This document shows, piece by piece, positions 1 to 12,087 of a stretch of 64,000 bases of DNA. Origin of the DNA: Allorhizobium borbori. GTDB taxonomy: Bacteria > Pseudomonadota > Alphaproteobacteria > Rhizobiales > Rhizobiaceae. The notes under the pieces were generated by a model. The model was given only the letters and a program-made list of their open reading frames with translations, did not search any database and was not told the origin of the DNA. Location of the stretch: positions 62,001 through 126,000 of the forward strand of contig NZ_JACIDU010000017.1 of NCBI RefSeq assembly GCF_014196535.1, read 5' to 3'. Position numbers and translations under genes: made by a program. The stretch's first letter is position 1. Each line of letters starts with the position of its first letter.

Positions 1-119
1 CCGCCGGCGTGGATGCCACCGGCAACAAGACGGGTTCGGTTTTCGGCACGGTAATTGGCGGCATCGCCATTCCCGCCATTCGGCCCGACACGATGACAAC
101 TGGATCGGTGAACCGCTGA
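1..119 (+). CDS. ftsL: 3' end of a small protein at the ftsL position (partial)
   Basis: A frame is open from base 3 and stops with TGA at 117-119, sharing its last base with the ATG of ftsI. Only about 38 C-terminal residues are visible; they are Gly/Thr-rich and end TTGSVNR. No domain can be recognised in this tail. The name rests on position: in alphaproteobacterial dcw clusters the small bitopic division protein FtsL lies between rsmH (mraW) and ftsI and is translationally coupled to ftsI, as seen here. FtsL acts in the FtsQLB complex that activates septal peptidoglycan synthesis. It could also be another small protein of that slot; the N-terminus is outside the window. Confidence 0.5.
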   Translation, partial: AGVDATGNKTGSVFGTVIGGIAIPAIRPDTMTTGSVNR

Positions 120-1855
120 TGTCTTTCCTCTCCCGCATCATGGTCGTGAAGAGTCAGGCTCACTTCGCTGCAGGCGGTGCGAAGCGCCCGGCGGCGTTTC
201 AGGGGGCCGCCAAGAAGAAGGCAAAGCAGGCGAAAAACCGCGTCGGCCTGATGATGCTGGCCTTTGTCGGTGTCTATGCCCTCGTCGGTGGGCGCCTTGT
301 CCAGTACGGCCTGACCTCGCCGGAAACCGTGTCCTCCATCATGCCCGCAGACCGGCTGATGGCCTCGCGTCCCGACCTGCTCGATCGTAACGGCGAACTT
401 CTGGCCACCGATATCCGTACTGTTTCGCTGTTTGCCGAACCGCACAAGATCGTTGACGCCGATGAAGCCGTCGAAAAGCTGGCAACGGTTCTGACCGATC
501 TCGACGTGAAGGGCACCTACAAGCGCCTTTCCATGAAGAATTCCCGTTTCCAGTGGCTGCGTCGTCAGTTGACGCCGAAGCAGCAGAGCCAGATTCTGGC
601 GCTCGGCATTCCCGGCATCGGCTTTCGTCCGGAAAAGCGCCGCTTCTATCCGGGCGGCTCGACCGCTGCGCATATTCTCGGCTTCGTCAACATCGATAAC
701 CGGGGCGCTGCCGGCATGGAGCGCTTCATGGACAATCAGGGTCTGGCGGACCTGACGGCGTTGGGCATGACCAGCGACGCGCCGCTGGAGCCGATGCACC
801 TTTCCATCGATCTGCGCGTCCAGTCGATCCTGCGCGATGTGCTGGTCAACGCCATGGCGAAATATGAATCGCTTGGCGCTGGCGCCGTCGTTCTCGATGT
901 CCACACCGGTGAAATTCTCGCCATGGCCTCACTGCCGGATTTCGACCCGAACAACCCGACCGAAGGCAAGGAAGAGGGCTGGCTGAACCGCGTTTCGAAC
1001 GGGACGTTCGAAATGGGCTCCACTTTCAAGTCCTTCACGCTGGCCATGGGTCTCGATTCCGGCAAGGTGAAGCTTTCCGACAGTTTCGATGCACGCGCGC
1101 CGATCCGCATTGGCGGCTTCACCATCAAGGATTTCCACGGCAAGGGGCGGTTCCTGACCGTTCCCGAGATCTTCCAGTATTCCTCCAACATCGGTACGGC
1201 AAAGATCGCCGACACGGTTGGCACGGAAGGCCACAAGGAGTTCCTCGAGCGGCTTGGCCTGACCAAGCGCATGCACACCGAACTGCCGGAAGTGGCCACG
1301 CCCAGCCAGCCGCGCGTATGGAAGAAGATCAACTCGATCACCATTTCCTTCGGTCACGGCGTCTCCACCACGCCGCTGCAGACGGCTGTCGCCGGTGCGG
1401 CCCTGGTCAATGGCGGCAAGCTGATCCAGCCGACCTTTCTGCCGCGCACTCGCGAGGAAGCGGACAAGGTGGCGGTCGACGTCATCAAGCCGTCGACCAG
1501 CAAGGACATGCGCTTCCTGTTCGAGTGGAACGGCGTCAACGGTTCGGGCCGCAATGCCCGCGTGGAAGGCTTCAATGTGGGCGGCAAGACCGGTACGGCC
1601 GACAAGGTGGTCAACGGTCGATACTCGCATGACAAGAACTTCAACGCCTTTCTTGCGGCCTTTCCGATGGAAAATCCGCAATATGTCGTGCTGACCTTCA
1701 TCGATGAACCTAAGACCGACAAGGGTAATGGCGCGGCGCTCGCCGGCACGTCGGCTGCGCCGATGGCGGGCGAAATCATTCGCCGTTCTGCCGCTGTGCT
1801 CGGTGTCGAGCCGAAGTTTGGCGAGGGCGGGACTGCCTTGTTGCAGTCTTATTGA
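119..1855 (+). CDS. ftsI: Peptidoglycan D,D-transpeptidase FtsI (PBP3)
   Basis: Septal class B penicillin-binding protein that cross-links peptidoglycan at the division site together with FtsW. The 578-aa product has a basic cytoplasmic N-terminus, one membrane segment at about residues 42-60, a pedestal/dimerisation region and the transpeptidase domain. All three penicillin-binding motifs are visible: STFK with active Ser near residue 301, SSN near 355-357 and KTGT near 490. The ATG at 119 overlaps the preceding stop; a downstream ATG at 140 is an alternative start. First intact gene of the dcw run; a 74-bp gap separates it from murE, larger than the spacing of the genes that follow. Function is secure by family. 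Confidence 0.96.
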   Translation: MSFLSRIMVVKSQAHFAAGGAKRPAAFQGAAKKKAKQAKNRVGLMMLAFVGVYALVGGRLVQYGLTSPETVSSIMPADRLMASRPDLLDRNGELLATDIRTVSLFAEPHKIVDADEAVEKLATVLTDLDVKGTYKRLSMKNSRFQWLRRQLTPKQQSQILALGIPGIGFRPEKRRFYPGGSTAAHILGFVNIDNRGAAGMERFMDNQGLADLTALGMTSDAPLEPMHLSIDLRVQSILRDVLVNAMAKYESLGAGAVVLDVHTGEILAMASLPDFDPNNPTEGKEEGWLNRVSNGTFEMGSTFKSFTLAMGLDSGKVKLSDSFDARAPIRIGGFTIKDFHGKGRFLTVPEIFQYSSNIGTAKIADTVGTEGHKEFLERLGLTKRMHTELPEVATPSQPRVWKKINSITISFGHGVSTTPLQTAVAGAALVNGGKLIQPTFLPRTREEADKVAVDVIKPSTSKDMRFLFEWNGVNGSGRNARVEGFNVGGKTGTADKVVNGRYSHDKNFNAFLAAFPMENPQYVVLTFIDEPKTDKGNGAALAGTSAAPMAGEIIRRSAAVLGVEPKFGEGGTALLQSY

Positions 1856-1929
1856 TAGTATCAAGAAGGGCAAGGTGATTCACACGAGCGTGAAGGACAC
1901 CGGGTTTTGAACGAAAGAAAAGCAAAGAG

Positions 1930-3387
1930 ATGAAGCTGCGGGATCTGGCCGGAGACATCGACCGGCAAGTTGCGGAAGCCCTCAAAGGGGCGTCAGGCGA
2001 GGTTGGAATTTCCGGCATTTCCGCCGACAGCCGCAAGATCGGTCCCGGTGATCTCTTCGTGGCGCTCGCGGGTGTCAAGGCTGATGGTTCGGCTTTCGTG
2101 GCCGATGCAGTTGCCAACGGTGCGGCTGCCGTCGTCTCCGGCCATCCCGTCGAAGGCGTATCCGTCCCGGTTCTCGTTTGTGAAAATCCGCGCCGCTTTC
2201 TGGCGCTCGCCGCCGCCCGCTTCTTCGGTGTGCAACCTGAGGTTATGGTGGCCGTAACCGGCACCGCCGGCAAGACCTCCGTCGTGTCCTTCACCCGCCA
2301 GATCTGGGCTCATGCCGGTCTGAAAGCCGCGCAGATCGGCACCACCGGTGTGATTGCGCCGGGCCGTGACGATTACGGTTCGTTGACCACGCCCGACCCG
2401 GTTTCGCTGATGAAGCTTCTGGCGGAACTTGCGGGCGAGGGCGTGACCCATGCGGCGATGGAAGCCTCAAGCCATGGCCTCGACCAGTCCCGCCTCGACG
2501 GTGTGACGCTTGCCGCCGCAGGCTTCACCAATCTCGGCCGTGATCACATGGATTACCACCCGACCGTCGAGGACTATTTCGCTGCCAAGATGCGGCTTTT
2601 CGATCTTCTGCCGAAGGACTCGCCCGCCATCATTTTCGCCGATGACGAATGGTCCGCGAAGGCCGCCGCCGCCGCACGGGATGCGGGACAGGATGTCCGC
2701 ACCGTTGGCCGTGCCGGCACATTCATCACTGTGAAGCGGGTCGAGCACCTGCGTGATGCGCAGATTGCCGAGGTGCATCATGCCGGTGAAATCTATGAGG
2801 TGCGCGTGCCGCTGGCCGGCGATTTCCAGATTTCCAATGCGCTGGTGGCCGCAGGCTTTGCCATTTCCACCGGCGTCAAGCCGGCCGTTGCCTTCGAGGC
2901 ACTCGGCAAGCTGAAGGGTGCGCCCGGCCGTCTCGAACTCGTCGGCAAGGCAAAGAACGGCGCGTTGACCTATGTCGACTACGCCCACAAGCCTGATGCG
3001 CTAGCCAATGTGCTGGCGTCCGTGCGTCCCTTCACGTCCGGCCGCATCGTCGTTGTGTTCGGCTGCGGCGGCGATCGCGACAAGGGCAAGCGCCCGATCA
3101 TGGGTGAAATCGCCACGAAGTTCGCCGATATCGTCATCGTCACCGACGACAACCCGCGTTCGGAAGTGCCGGAAACCATCCGTTCCGAAATCATGGCCGC
3201 CGCACCCGGCGCCACCGAAATCGCCGACCGCCGCGCCGCGATCCGCCATGCGGTGGCGCTTCTGCAAGGCGGTGACACGCTGATCGTTGCCGGCAAGGGG
3301 CACGAGGAAGGCCAGATCGTCGGCGCGACGGTCCTGCCTTTCTCCGACCATGCCGAAGTGCTGACTGCCCTGGAGGAGGGTTCCTGA
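1930..3387 (+). CDS. murE: UDP-MurNAc-L-Ala-D-Glu:meso-diaminopimelate ligase
   Basis: Adds the third stem-peptide residue to UDP-MurNAc-dipeptide in the cytoplasm, using ATP. The 485-aa protein has the Mur ligase three-domain plan: N-terminal UDP-binding domain, central ATPase domain with GTAGKTS near residues 112-118, and a C-terminal domain. The DNPR motif at about residues 407-410 is the signature for meso-DAP rather than lysine specificity, as expected for a Gram-negative. The ATG at 1930 follows a purine-rich AAAGAG ribosome binding site. Its TGA shares one base with the murF ATG, so the two ligases are likely translationally coupled. Confidence 0.97.
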   Translation: MKLRDLAGDIDRQVAEALKGASGEVGISGISADSRKIGPGDLFVALAGVKADGSAFVADAVANGAAAVVSGHPVEGVSVPVLVCENPRRFLALAAARFFGVQPEVMVAVTGTAGKTSVVSFTRQIWAHAGLKAAQIGTTGVIAPGRDDYGSLTTPDPVSLMKLLAELAGEGVTHAAMEASSHGLDQSRLDGVTLAAAGFTNLGRDHMDYHPTVEDYFAAKMRLFDLLPKDSPAIIFADDEWSAKAAAAARDAGQDVRTVGRAGTFITVKRVEHLRDAQIAEVHHAGEIYEVRVPLAGDFQISNALVAAGFAISTGVKPAVAFEALGKLKGAPGRLELVGKAKNGALTYVDYAHKPDALANVLASVRPFTSGRIVVVFGCGGDRDKGKRPIMGEIATKFADIVIVTDDNPRSEVPETIRSEIMAAAPGATEIADRRAAIRHAVALLQGGDTLIVAGKGHEEGQIVGATVLPFSDHAEVLTALEEGS

Positions 3388-4820
3388 TGGATTTGCTCTG
3401 GACATCCGCCGATCTCGTCAAGGCCGTCGCCGGACGCCCGCTCGGCACCTTGCCCGAAGGCATCACCGGCATTTCCATCGACAGCCGTTCAGTGAAGCCG
3501 GGCGATGCCTTCTTCGCGATCAAGGGCGACCGGGTTGACGGTCATGACTATGCCGGCCTGGCTATGGCCAATGGCGCTTCGCTGATCGTCGTTTCCGAAG
3601 GCAAGCTGCCCGCGCTTGGACGCCTGACCTGCCCGAAGATCGTCGTGCACGATGTTCTGCACGCGCTGGAATTGCTGGGCATTGCCGCGCGCGAACGCAG
3701 CGATGCGACAATCCTGGCCGTAACTGGTTCGGTCGGCAAGACGACCACCAAGGAAATGCTGCGCACGCTGCTGGCGCCTTCGGGCGAGGTGCATGCCGCC
3801 GTCGCCTCCTTCAACAATCACTGGGGCGTGCCGCTGACGCTGGCGCGCATGCCTGTCACGGCGCGTTATGGCGTGTTCGAGATCGGCATGAACCATCCCG
3901 GAGAAATCCGACCGCTGGTGAAGATGGTGGAGCCGCATATCGCGATCATCACCACGATTGCGCCGGCCCACCTTGGCAATTTCTCAAGCGTCGAGGAAAT
4001 CGCGCTCGCCAAGGCCGAGATTTTCGAGGGGCTCCTGCCGGGTGGTGCGGCACTAATCAATCAGGACAATGCCGAATTCGGTCTGCTTGAGGCGGCGGCA
4101 AGGTCGGCTGGCGTCACCCGCATCTTCTCGTTCGGGCAGAACGTGCATGCCCATTATCGCGTCGAGGATTTCGAGGGCTGGGCGGAAGGGTCCCGCTTTA
4201 CCTTCGTCGCGGGCGTCGAACGCTTCGTGGCGGAAGTCGGTGCGCCCGGTCTTCACATTGCGGAAAATGCCGTCGCAGCACTGGGCGCCGCGCAACTGGC
4301 CGATGCCGATCTGGTCGAGGCCATCGAGGCGCTGGCGAGCTTCGGCGGCGTCAAGGGCCGTGGCCAGCGTCACACTCTGCAGATCGGCAGCGGCACCTTC
4401 ACGCTGATCGATGAAAGTTACAATGCGAACCCGGCCTCCATGCGCGCGGCCATTGCCGTGCTGGCGGCGGCGCGGACTTCGGGCGAGGGCCGGCGCATTG
4501 CCGTTCTGGGCGACATGCTGGAAATGGGTGTCCATTCTGACGCCGTGCATGCCGATCTCGCCGGACCGCTGCTTTCGGCGGGAATCACCCATGTTTGGCT
4601 GGCCGGTCCGGCCATGGTGCATCTCCGTGATGCACTGCCGGAAAGCGTGACCGTCGAATATCGCGAAAAGACCGAGGATCTTGCCGCTTTTGCCGCCCAG
4701 GCCGTCGTTCCGGGCGATGCGGTGATGGTCAAGTCGTCTCTGGGGCTTGGTTTCGGCAAGATTGTCGCCGCCTTGCTTGACAAGTTCCCGCCGCTGGCCG
4801 ACACGCAGGCCGGTTTTTAA
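3387..4820 (+). CDS. murF: UDP-MurNAc-tripeptide:D-alanyl-D-alanine ligase
   Basis: Adds the D-Ala-D-Ala dipeptide made by Ddl (encoded further along this cluster) to complete the UDP-MurNAc-pentapeptide. The 477-aa product shows the Mur ligase N-terminal domain, an ATP-binding loop GSVGKT at residues 114-119, the [10 protein letters not shown] block typical of MurF and a C-terminal domain with [11 protein letters not shown]. It starts on the last base of murE and is followed 25 bp later by mraY. Length is normal for the family. Confidence 0.97.
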   Translation: MDLLWTSADLVKAVAGRPLGTLPEGITGISIDSRSVKPGDAFFAIKGDRVDGHDYAGLAMANGASLIVVSEGKLPALGRLTCPKIVVHDVLHALELLGIAARERSDATILAVTGSVGKTTTKEMLRTLLAPSGEVHAAVASFNNHWGVPLTLARMPVTARYGVFEIGMNHPGEIRPLVKMVEPHIAIITTIAPAHLGNFSSVEEIALAKAEIFEGLLPGGAALINQDNAEFGLLEAAARSAGVTRIFSFGQNVHAHYRVEDFEGWAEGSRFTFVAGVERFVAEVGAPGLHIAENAVAALGAAQLADADLVEAIEALASFGGVKGRGQRHTLQIGSGTFTLIDESYNANPASMRAAIAVLAAARTSGEGRRIAVLGDMLEMGVHSDAVHADLAGPLLSAGITHVWLAGPAMVHLRDALPESVTVEYREKTEDLAAFAAQAVVPGDAVMVKSSLGLGFGKIVAALLDKFPPLADTQAGF

Positions 4821-4845
4821 GTCACGTCTTCGGGGAAAGACAGAA

Positions 4846-5946
4846 ATGCTGCTTTGGCTCGTGCAACTTGCGGATCATTTTCAGGCCTTCAACCTGTTCC
4901 GCTACATTACCTTCCGCACCGGCGCGGCGCTGGCCACCTCGGCGACTATCGTCTTTCTGTTCGGCCCGGCAATGATCAATTCGCTGCGCGTGCGTCAGGG
5001 CAAGGGTCAGCCGATCCGTGCCGACGGACCGCAGACGCATTTCAAGAAGGCCGGCACGCCCACCATGGGCGGGCTGATGATCCTTGCCGGCATCGTCGCC
5101 GGTTCGCTTCTGTGGGCCGATCTGTCGAACACCTATGTGGTCGCGACGCTGCTCGTGACGCTGGGCTTCGGGGCCATCGGCTTCTACGACGATTACCTCA
5201 AGGTCACCAAGCAGTCTGACAAGGGCTTTTCGGGCCGCGCCCGCCTTGGCATCGAGGCCGTGATCGCGGCGATTGCCGTGTTCTTCATGATGCGCCATGC
5301 CATTGCCACCACGCCGCCCGGCTCCATCATCGGCACGTCCGTCAGCTTTCCGTTCTTCAAGGAACTGATGCTCAATCTCAGCTATTTCTTCGTGCTGTTC
5401 GGCGCCTTCGTCATCGTCGGTGCGGGCAATGCGGTGAACCTGACGGACGGTCTGGACGGTCTGGCCATCGTGCCGGTGATGATTGCCTGCGCCACCTTCG
5501 GCGTCATTGCCTATGTCGCCGGTAACGCCATCTTCGCGAATTACCTGCAGATCAACTTCGTGCCCGGCACGGGTGAACTTGCCGTCATCGTTGGGGCGGT
5601 GATCGGGGCGGGGCTCGGCTTCCTGTGGTTCAACGCGCCGCCGGCCGCCATCTTCATGGGCGATACCGGGTCGCTGGCGCTCGGCGGCCTGATCGGTTCC
5701 ATTGCCGTCGCCACCAAGCACGAGATCGTCATGGTCATCGTCGGCGGCCTGTTCGTCATGGAAACGCTGTCGGTCATCATCCAGGTGTTCTGGTTCAAGC
5801 GCACCGGCCGCCGCGTGTTCCTCATGGCGCCCATTCACCACCATTTCGAAAAGAAGGGCTGGACCGAGAGCCAGGTCGTGATCCGCTTCTGGATCATCGC
5901 CGTCGTGCTCGCCCTCGTCGGCCTCTCAACCCTCAAGCTCAGGTAA
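4846..5946 (+). CDS. mraY: Phospho-MurNAc-pentapeptide transferase MraY
   Basis: Integral inner-membrane enzyme that transfers phospho-MurNAc-pentapeptide to undecaprenyl phosphate, giving lipid I. The product is 366 aa with about ten hydrophobic segments. Hallmarks are the Asp pair D115-D116 in [16 protein letters not shown] from residue 198 and the HHHFEKKGW block at 331 onward. I place the start at ATG 4846, giving [15 protein letters not shown], because this matches the family N-terminus; the frame stays open upstream into murF but that extension is not MraY-like. Six bases separate its stop from murD. Confidence 0.97.
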   Translation: MLLWLVQLADHFQAFNLFRYITFRTGAALATSATIVFLFGPAMINSLRVRQGKGQPIRADGPQTHFKKAGTPTMGGLMILAGIVAGSLLWADLSNTYVVATLLVTLGFGAIGFYDDYLKVTKQSDKGFSGRARLGIEAVIAAIAVFFMMRHAIATTPPGSIIGTSVSFPFFKELMLNLSYFFVLFGAFVIVGAGNAVNLTDGLDGLAIVPVMIACATFGVIAYVAGNAIFANYLQINFVPGTGELAVIVGAVIGAGLGFLWFNAPPAAIFMGDTGSLALGGLIGSIAVATKHEIVMVIVGGLFVMETLSVIIQVFWFKRTGRRVFLMAPIHHHFEKKGWTESQVVIRFWIIAVVLALVGLSTLKLR

Positions 5947-5952
5947 CAGGCG

Positions 5953-7362
5953 ATGATCCCGGTTTCGGTCTTCAAGGACAGGAAGGTAGCGCTTTTCGGG
6001 CTCGGCGGCTCCGGCCTCGCCACGGCCAAGGCGCTTGTTGCCGGCGGTGCGGATGCGGTCGTCTATGACGACAATCCGCAAAGCGTGGCGAAGGCTGCGG
6101 CTGAAGGGTTGAAGACCGCCGATCTCAGGACGCTCGACTGGAGCGGCTTTGCTGCTCTCGTACTCTCACCCGGTGTGCCGCTCACCCATCCGAAGCCGCA
6201 CTGGTCTGTCGATCTGGCGCGGGCTGCGGGTGTCGAAGTCATCGGTGACGTCGAACTTTTCGTGCGCGAACGCCGGGCACATGCGCCGGATTGCCCGTTC
6301 ATTGCCATTACCGGCACCAACGGCAAATCGACCACCACGGCCTTGATTGCCCATATCCTGACATCAAGCGGGCGTGATACCCAGCTTGGCGGCAATATCG
6401 GCACGGCCGTGCTGACGCTTGATCCGCAGAAGGCTGGCCGGTTCTACGTGGTTGAATGCTCGTCCTACCAGATCGATCTGGCGCCGACGCTGAACCCGTC
6501 TGCGGGCATCCTGCTCAACCTGACGCCCGACCATCTCGATCGTCACGGCACGATGCAGCACTATGCCGACATCAAGGAGCGGCTGATCGCCGGTTCGGAC
6601 ACCGGCATTGTCGGTGTTGACGACACGTTCTGCGCGCTGATTGCCGACCGTGTGGAGCGGGCAGGCGTCAAGGTGGTGCGGATTTCGCGCCGTCAGCCGG
6701 TGGCCGAGGGTCTTTATGCCGATGGCATGAAGATCATGGAGGCGCATCAGGGGGCAGTGACGCTTCTGGCCGATCTCGATGGTATTACGACGCTGCGCGG
6801 CGGCCATAATGCGCAGAACGCCTGCGCCGCGATCGCCGCCTGCCTTGCCGTCGGCGTGAGCCGCGAGGAAATCCGGGCGGGGCTTTCCTCTTTCCCCGGT
6901 CTCAAGCACCGCATGCAGCCGGTGGGCCGCAAGGGTAATGTGCTGTTCGTGAACGATTCCAAGGCGACCAATGCGGATGCCTCCGCGCCGGCGCTTTCGA
7001 GCTACGAAAACATCTACTGGATTGCCGGTGGTCTACCGAAGGCGGGCGGCATAACCTCGCTCGCGCCGCTCTTTCCTCGCATCGCCAAGGCCTATCTGAT
7101 CGGCGAGGCGGCTCCGGAATTTGCGGCAACGCTGGGAGAGGCAGTGCCGTTCGAAATTTCCGGCACGCTGGCGTTGGCCGTTGCCCATGCGGCGGCGGAT
7201 GCCGCGGCGAAGGGCGGGGAGGCGGTCGTGATGCTGTCCCCGGCTTGCGCAAGCTTCGATCAGTACAAGAACTTTGAGGTAAGAGGCGATGCCTTCGTTT
7301 CGCATGTGGCGGACATCGAAGGCGTGACCATGCTGGTGGAACCGAACGCGGGGACGAAGTGA
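5953..7362 (+). CDS. murD: UDP-MurNAc-L-alanine:D-glutamate ligase
   Basis: Cytoplasmic Mur ligase that adds D-Glu to UDP-MurNAc-L-Ala. The 469-aa product carries an N-terminal Rossmann-like UDP-binding domain ([13 protein letters not shown]), an ATP loop GTNGKST at residues 121-127, the HNAQN block in the central domain, and the C-terminal [14 protein letters not shown] motif that is diagnostic for MurD. Its stop is one base before the ftsW ATG. Length and motifs are complete. Confidence 0.97.
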   Translation: MIPVSVFKDRKVALFGLGGSGLATAKALVAGGADAVVYDDNPQSVAKAAAEGLKTADLRTLDWSGFAALVLSPGVPLTHPKPHWSVDLARAAGVEVIGDVELFVRERRAHAPDCPFIAITGTNGKSTTTALIAHILTSSGRDTQLGGNIGTAVLTLDPQKAGRFYVVECSSYQIDLAPTLNPSAGILLNLTPDHLDRHGTMQHYADIKERLIAGSDTGIVGVDDTFCALIADRVERAGVKVVRISRRQPVAEGLYADGMKIMEAHQGAVTLLADLDGITTLRGGHNAQNACAAIAACLAVGVSREEIRAGLSSFPGLKHRMQPVGRKGNVLFVNDSKATNADASAPALSSYENIYWIAGGLPKAGGITSLAPLFPRIAKAYLIGEAAPEFAATLGEAVPFEISGTLALAVAHAAADAAAKGGEAVVMLSPACASFDQYKNFEVRGDAFVSHVADIEGVTMLVEPNAGTK

Positions 7363-7363
7363 C

Positions 7364-8518
7364 ATGGTAAGCAGAGCGGAACGTGGCGTGCTGGCCGATT
7401 GGTTCTGGACCATCGACCGTTATTTCCTGGCGGCGTTCATTCTGCTGCTCGGCATCGGCTTCATGCTGTCTTTCGCCGCTTCGCCGCCTGTGGCCGAGCG
7501 CATTGGTCTCGACAGCTTCCATTTCGTGACGCGCCACGCAATGTTTCTCGTTCCCTCGATTGCGGTGATGGTTGGCCTGTCGTTTCTCACGCCCCGGCAG
7601 GTGCGGCGCGTGGCGATGATCCTGCTGATCGTCTCCGTGCTGCTCATGGTCTTCGCGCTGTTTTTCGGCATCGAGGTGAAGGGTGCGCGGCGCTGGGTCA
7701 ATTTCGGATCGCTTTCCATCCAGCCGTCGGAATTCATGAAGCCGGCCTTCGTCATCGTCTGCGCCTGGCTGTTTTCGGAAAACTCCCGTCAGCCGGATAT
7801 TCCCGGCAATTTCTTCGCGATGCTGCTTTACGGCATCGTGGTCGTGCTGCTGGTTTCGCAGCCCGACCTTGGCCAGACTATCCTGACCAGCGCGGTATGG
7901 GGCGGCATGTTCTTCATGGCCGGCCTGCCGTGGTTCTGGATCGTTCTTCTCGGCGGGCTTGGTGTCGGCGGCCTATGCGCAGCCTATTTCGCGTTGCCGC
8001 ACGTTGCCGGTCGTATCGACCGATTCCTGACCGGGGAAGGCGATACGTTCCAGGTAGATACGGCGCGCGAGGCGATCATTCGCGGCGACTGGTTCGGGCA
8101 GGGGCCGGGTGAAGGCATCGTCAAGCGCATCATCCCGGACGGTCACACCGACTTCGTGTTCTCCGTCGCGGCCGAGGAGTTCGGCATCCTGTTCTGCATG
8201 GCGCTGGTGGCAATCTTTGCCTTCATCGTGCTGCGCGGTCTGAACCATGCCTTCCGCGAACGCGACGATTTCAACCGTTTCTCCGTTGCCGGCCTCGTGC
8301 TTCTGCTCGGCCTGCAATCCTTCATCAATGTCGGCGTGAACCTGGAGCTTCTGCCCGCCAAGGGCATGACGCTGCCGCTCATTTCCTACGGCGGTTCGTC
8401 GATGATCGCGATCTGCGTGACGGCGGGCTTCCTGCTGGCGCTGACCCGTCATCGTCCGGAAAAGCGCGCGCAGGAACGCAGCCTGTTCCGTTCGACGCAA
8501 GGGCTGCCCGCAGAATAG
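7364..8518 (+). CDS. ftsW: Lipid II polymerase / cell-division protein FtsW
   Basis: SEDS-family septal glycosyltransferase that polymerises lipid II in partnership with FtsI. The 384-aa protein is polytopic with about ten membrane segments. Family-typical stretches include [32 protein letters not shown] and, near the C-terminus, [11 protein letters not shown], all strongly conserved in SEDS proteins. It sits between murD (1-bp gap) and murG (7-bp gap), the standard order. FtsW rather than RodA is chosen from the dcw context. Confidence 0.96.
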   Translation: MVSRAERGVLADWFWTIDRYFLAAFILLLGIGFMLSFAASPPVAERIGLDSFHFVTRHAMFLVPSIAVMVGLSFLTPRQVRRVAMILLIVSVLLMVFALFFGIEVKGARRWVNFGSLSIQPSEFMKPAFVIVCAWLFSENSRQPDIPGNFFAMLLYGIVVVLLVSQPDLGQTILTSAVWGGMFFMAGLPWFWIVLLGGLGVGGLCAAYFALPHVAGRIDRFLTGEGDTFQVDTAREAIIRGDWFGQGPGEGIVKRIIPDGHTDFVFSVAAEEFGILFCMALVAIFAFIVLRGLNHAFRERDDFNRFSVAGLVLLLGLQSFINVGVNLELLPAKGMTLPLISYGGSSMIAICVTAGFLLALTRHRPEKRAQERSLFRSTQGLPAE

Positions 8519-8525
8519 GACCTTC

Positions 8526-9668
8526 ATGGCTGACAAGCTGATCTTTCTCGCCGCCGGTGGCACCGGCGGCCACCTGTTTCCGGCAGAGGCGCTGGCGCAC
8601 GAACTGAAGGCGCGCGGCTATGCCGTGCATCTCGTGACCGACAGCCGCGCCGAACGTTATGCCGGCAAGTTTCCGGCGGAGGAAATCCATATCGTTCCTT
8701 CGGCAACGCTTGCCTCGAAAAATCCGATTGCCGTGGCAAAGACCGCGTGGACCCTGTGGCGTGGGTTGACGACGGCGCGCCGCATCCTGAGCAAGTATCG
8801 GCCTGCCGCCATCGTTGGCTTTGGCGGATACCCGACCGTGCCGCCGCTGATGTCTGCCGTGCGCTTCAACATCGCGAGCATCATTCACGAGCAGAATGCC
8901 GTGATGGGCCGGGCGAACAAGGCGCTGGCGCCGCGCGTGAAGGCTATTGCCGGTGGCTTTCTGCCGGAAACGGGCGGCACCTTTGCCACGAAGACCGTGA
9001 CCACCGGCAATCCGGTGCGCCCCGCCGTCATTGAGGCATCGCTCGAACCCTATACACCTTCGAGGCCGGGCGAGCCGTTTCATCTCGTCGTGTTCGGCGG
9101 CAGCCAGGGCGCGCAGTTCTTTTCCAATGCCATTCCCGCAGCCATCGCGCTTCTGCCGGCCGATCTCAAGGCACGTCTTCGCGTGACGCAGCAGGCACGG
9201 GCGGAAGACAAGGACGGGGTGATCGCCGCCTACAAGTCGATGGGCATTCCGGCCGAGGTCTCGCCGTTCTTTACCGATATGGCGGCCCGCATCGCGACGG
9301 CCCATCTCGTCATTTCACGCTCCGGCGCCTCGACCGTTTCCGAATTGTCGGCCATCGGGCGGCCTTCCGTTCTCGTGCCTTATCCCTATGCGCTCGATCA
9401 TGACCAGGCGGCGAATGCCGCCGCGTTGGCGAAGACCGGCGGGGCCGAGGTCATCAAACAGGCCGATCTCTCGCCCGAACGCCTTTGCGAAATCATCACC
9501 TCGGCCATGAACGAACCGGCACGGCTTTCGGCTGCCGCGGCTTCAGCAAAGCTCGCAGGCCGGCCGGAGGCGACCACGGAACTCGCGGACCTCGTCGTGG
9601 CCATCGCCACGGGGCAGACGGTCGAACAATTCAAGACAAACCGTAACAACAAGGGGGCACGGCCATGA
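8526..9668 (+). CDS. murG: UDP-GlcNAc:lipid I N-acetylglucosaminyltransferase MurG
   Basis: Membrane-associated GT28 glycosyltransferase that converts lipid I to lipid II on the inner face of the cytoplasmic membrane. The 380-aa protein has the N-terminal GGTGGH loop at about residues 11-16, an [12 protein letters not shown] block, a second glycine-rich loop [10 protein letters not shown] and the UDP-GlcNAc site [11 protein letters not shown]. The final codons overlap the murC start by four bases (ATGA), suggesting translational coupling. Confidence 0.97.
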   Translation: MADKLIFLAAGGTGGHLFPAEALAHELKARGYAVHLVTDSRAERYAGKFPAEEIHIVPSATLASKNPIAVAKTAWTLWRGLTTARRILSKYRPAAIVGFGGYPTVPPLMSAVRFNIASIIHEQNAVMGRANKALAPRVKAIAGGFLPETGGTFATKTVTTGNPVRPAVIEASLEPYTPSRPGEPFHLVVFGGSQGAQFFSNAIPAAIALLPADLKARLRVTQQARAEDKDGVIAAYKSMGIPAEVSPFFTDMAARIATAHLVISRSGASTVSELSAIGRPSVLVPYPYALDHDQAANAAALAKTGGAEVIKQADLSPERLCEIITSAMNEPARLSAAAASAKLAGRPEATTELADLVVAIATGQTVEQFKTNRNNKGARP

Positions 9669-11077
9669 AGATGCCGCAAGCCATCGGTCTCGTACATTTT
9701 ATCGGCATTGGCGGTATCGGTATGAGCGGTATCGCGGAGGTTCTGCATAATCTCGGCCATCGCGTTCAGGGCTCGGACCAGTCCGACAGCGCCAATGTGC
9801 AGCGCCTGCGCGACAAGGGCATTCCCGTCTTTGTCGGCCACAGGGCAGAAAACCTTGGCGATGCCGAGGTGGTGGTCGTTTCGACGGCGATCAAGAAGGA
9901 CAATCCGGAGCTGATCGCCGCTCGCGAGAAGTCGTTGCCCATCGTGCGCCGCGCTGAAATGCTGGCCGAGCTGATGCGTTTCCGTAACGCCATTGCCATC
10001 GGCGGCACCCATGGCAAGACGACGACGACCTCGCTTGTCGCGGCGCTCCTGGTCGCTGGCGGGCTGGACCCGACCGTCATCAATGGCGGCATCATCAATG
10101 CCTATGGCACCAATGCCCGCATGGGCGCGGGTGACTGGATGGTGGTGGAGGCCGACGAGTCCGACGGCACCTTCCTCAAGTTGCCGGCGGAAGTGGCGGT
10201 CGTGACCAATATCGACCCGGAGCATCTCGATCACTACGGCACGTTCGATGCCGTGCGCGCGGCGTTCCGCCAGTTCGTGGAAAACGTACCGTTTTACGGC
10301 TTCGGTGTTATGTGCGTCGATCATCCGGAAGTGCAGGCGCTGGTGGGACGCATCGAAGACCGCAAGGTCATCACTTATGGCGAGAACCCGCAAGCCGATG
10401 TGCGCTTCATGAATGTGCGCATGGAAGGTACGCGCTCCTATTTCGACGTTGAAATCCGCCGCCGTCGCACCGGCAAGGTGTTCTTCTTCAAGGATCTGAT
10501 GCTGCCGATGCCCGGCCGTCACAATGTGTCGAACGCAACGGCTGCAATTGCGGTCGCCAATCGTCTCGGCATCGATGGCGAGGCGATTGCCAGGGGGCTT
10601 GCCTCCTTCGGCGGCGTCAAGCGTCGCTTCACGCTGACGGGCGAATGGAACGGCGTGCAGGTATTCGACGATTACGGACACCATCCGGTTGAAATCCGGG
10701 CCGTGCTCAAGGCCGCACGCGAAGCGTGCAAGGGCCGAATCATTGCGGTGCATCAGCCGCATCGCTATTCGCGCCTTTCGAGCCTGTTCGATGAGTTCAC
10801 GCACTGCTTCAACGATGCAGACGTGATTTTTATCGCACCCGTTTATGCGGCCGGTGAAGACAGAATTGAGGGTGCGGACGCGGAATCGCTGGTTTCGGCG
10901 CTGAAAGCGGCCGGTCATCGCGATGCCCGCTTCCTGCCATCGCCGGAAGGTCTGGCTGAATCGGTTGCCGGCATTGCGAAGCCGGGTGACTTTGTGGTTT
11001 GTTTGGGGGCTGGCAGCATTACCCAGTGGGCGCAGGCGCTGCCGGTTGGATTGGAAAGCTATTCGGGAAAGTCTTGA
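9665..11077 (+). CDS. murC: UDP-MurNAc:L-alanine ligase
   Basis: First Mur ligase of the pathway, adding L-Ala to UDP-MurNAc. The 470-aa product has an N-terminal Rossmann loop [12 protein letters not shown], the ATP-binding loop [10 protein letters not shown] from residue 113, an EADESDGTF block and HPHRYSRL-type C-terminal sequence (seen as [12 protein letters not shown]). Overlaps murG by four bases and shares one base with the murB ATG. Complete and typical in length. Confidence 0.97.
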   Translation: MKMPQAIGLVHFIGIGGIGMSGIAEVLHNLGHRVQGSDQSDSANVQRLRDKGIPVFVGHRAENLGDAEVVVVSTAIKKDNPELIAAREKSLPIVRRAEMLAELMRFRNAIAIGGTHGKTTTTSLVAALLVAGGLDPTVINGGIINAYGTNARMGAGDWMVVEADESDGTFLKLPAEVAVVTNIDPEHLDHYGTFDAVRAAFRQFVENVPFYGFGVMCVDHPEVQALVGRIEDRKVITYGENPQADVRFMNVRMEGTRSYFDVEIRRRRTGKVFFFKDLMLPMPGRHNVSNATAAIAVANRLGIDGEAIARGLASFGGVKRRFTLTGEWNGVQVFDDYGHHPVEIRAVLKAAREACKGRIIAVHQPHRYSRLSSLFDEFTHCFNDADVIFIAPVYAAGEDRIEGADAESLVSALKAAGHRDARFLPSPEGLAESVAGIAKPGDFVVCLGAGSITQWAQALPVGLESYSGKS

Positions 11078-12051
11078 TGAAACAGGTCGATGGGGAAAAA
11101 CTGCTGGCGTCTCTGGGTGAGGGCGTGAAGGAACTGCGGGGCCGGATCTCGACGGATGCGCCGATGGATCGCGCGACGTGGTTTCAGGCCGGGGGCATGG
11201 CGGAACTCCTGTTCCATCCCCATGACGAAGACGATCTCATCGCCTTCCTCAAGGTGCTGCCCGAAGAGGTGCCGCTGACCGTGATCGGTCTCGGCTCCAA
11301 CCTGTTGGTGCGCGATGGCGGCATCAACGGCGCCGTGGTGCGTCTGTCGGCCAAGGGGTTCGGTCAGGCCGAATTCATCGGCGACAACCGCATTCGGGCC
11401 GGCGCGATCTGCCCGGACAAGACGATTTCGGCGGTTGCGATGGACAATGCCCTTGGCGGCTTCCATTTCTATTACGGTATTCCTGGCTCCATCGGCGGCG
11501 CGCTGACGATGAATGCCGGCGCGAATGGCGGCGAGACTTCCGAACGGGTGGTGGAGATCCATGCCGTTGACCGCAAGGGCAACAGGCATGTGCTGAAGAA
11601 CGCCGATATGGCTTACAGCTACCGGCATTCGCATCCGCCGGAAGGATTGATCTTCACGCATGCGGTCTTCGAAGGCTTCCCGGAAGACAAGGCGAAAATC
11701 CGCGCCGACATGGATGCCGTGCGCCATCACCGCGAAACCGTGCAGCCGATCCGGGAAAAGACCGGCGGTTCGACCTTCAAGAACCCGGAAGGTCATTCGG
11801 CCTGGGAACTGATCGACGAGGCGGGTTGCCGCGGCATGATGATCGGCGGTGCACAAATGTCGTCGCTGCATTGCAATTTCATGATCAACACCGGTCATGC
11901 CTCGGCCTATGACCTCGAATATCTCGGCGAGAGCGTGCGCCAGCGCGTGTTCGAACATTCCGGCGTCAAGCTGGAATGGGAGATCAAACGCATCGGCAAG
12001 TTCATTCCCGGTCGCGAAATCAAGCCGTTCCTCGGGACCGTCACGGACTGA
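11077..12051 (+). CDS. murB: UDP-N-acetylenolpyruvoylglucosamine reductase
   Basis: FAD- and NADPH-dependent reductase making UDP-MurNAc from the MurA product. The 324-aa protein has the PCMH-type FAD-binding region with [12 protein letters not shown], the [21 protein letters not shown] block and [14 protein letters not shown], which contains the conserved catalytic Ser. I take the ATG at 11077, overlapping the murC TGA by one base; upstream in-frame codons lie inside murC. Last gene of the first dcw block: a strong terminator begins 37 bp after its stop. Confidence 0.96.
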   Translation: MKQVDGEKLLASLGEGVKELRGRISTDAPMDRATWFQAGGMAELLFHPHDEDDLIAFLKVLPEEVPLTVIGLGSNLLVRDGGINGAVVRLSAKGFGQAEFIGDNRIRAGAICPDKTISAVAMDNALGGFHFYYGIPGSIGGALTMNAGANGGETSERVVEIHAVDRKGNRHVLKNADMAYSYRHSHPPEGLIFTHAVFEGFPEDKAKIRADMDAVRHHRETVQPIREKTGGSTFKNPEGHSAWELIDEAGCRGMMIGGAQMSSLHCNFMINTGHASAYDLEYLGESVRQRVFEHSGVKLEWEIKRIGKFIPGREIKPFLGTVTD

Positions 12052-12087
12052 GAATGCCGGTGAGAACCGTCTCAATTGAACGATATG

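Noticed and set aside
4822-5844. Minus-strand frame opposite mraY
   Set aside because: Hydrophilic His/Asp/Glu-rich product arising from the membrane-protein codons; no ribosome site or domain.
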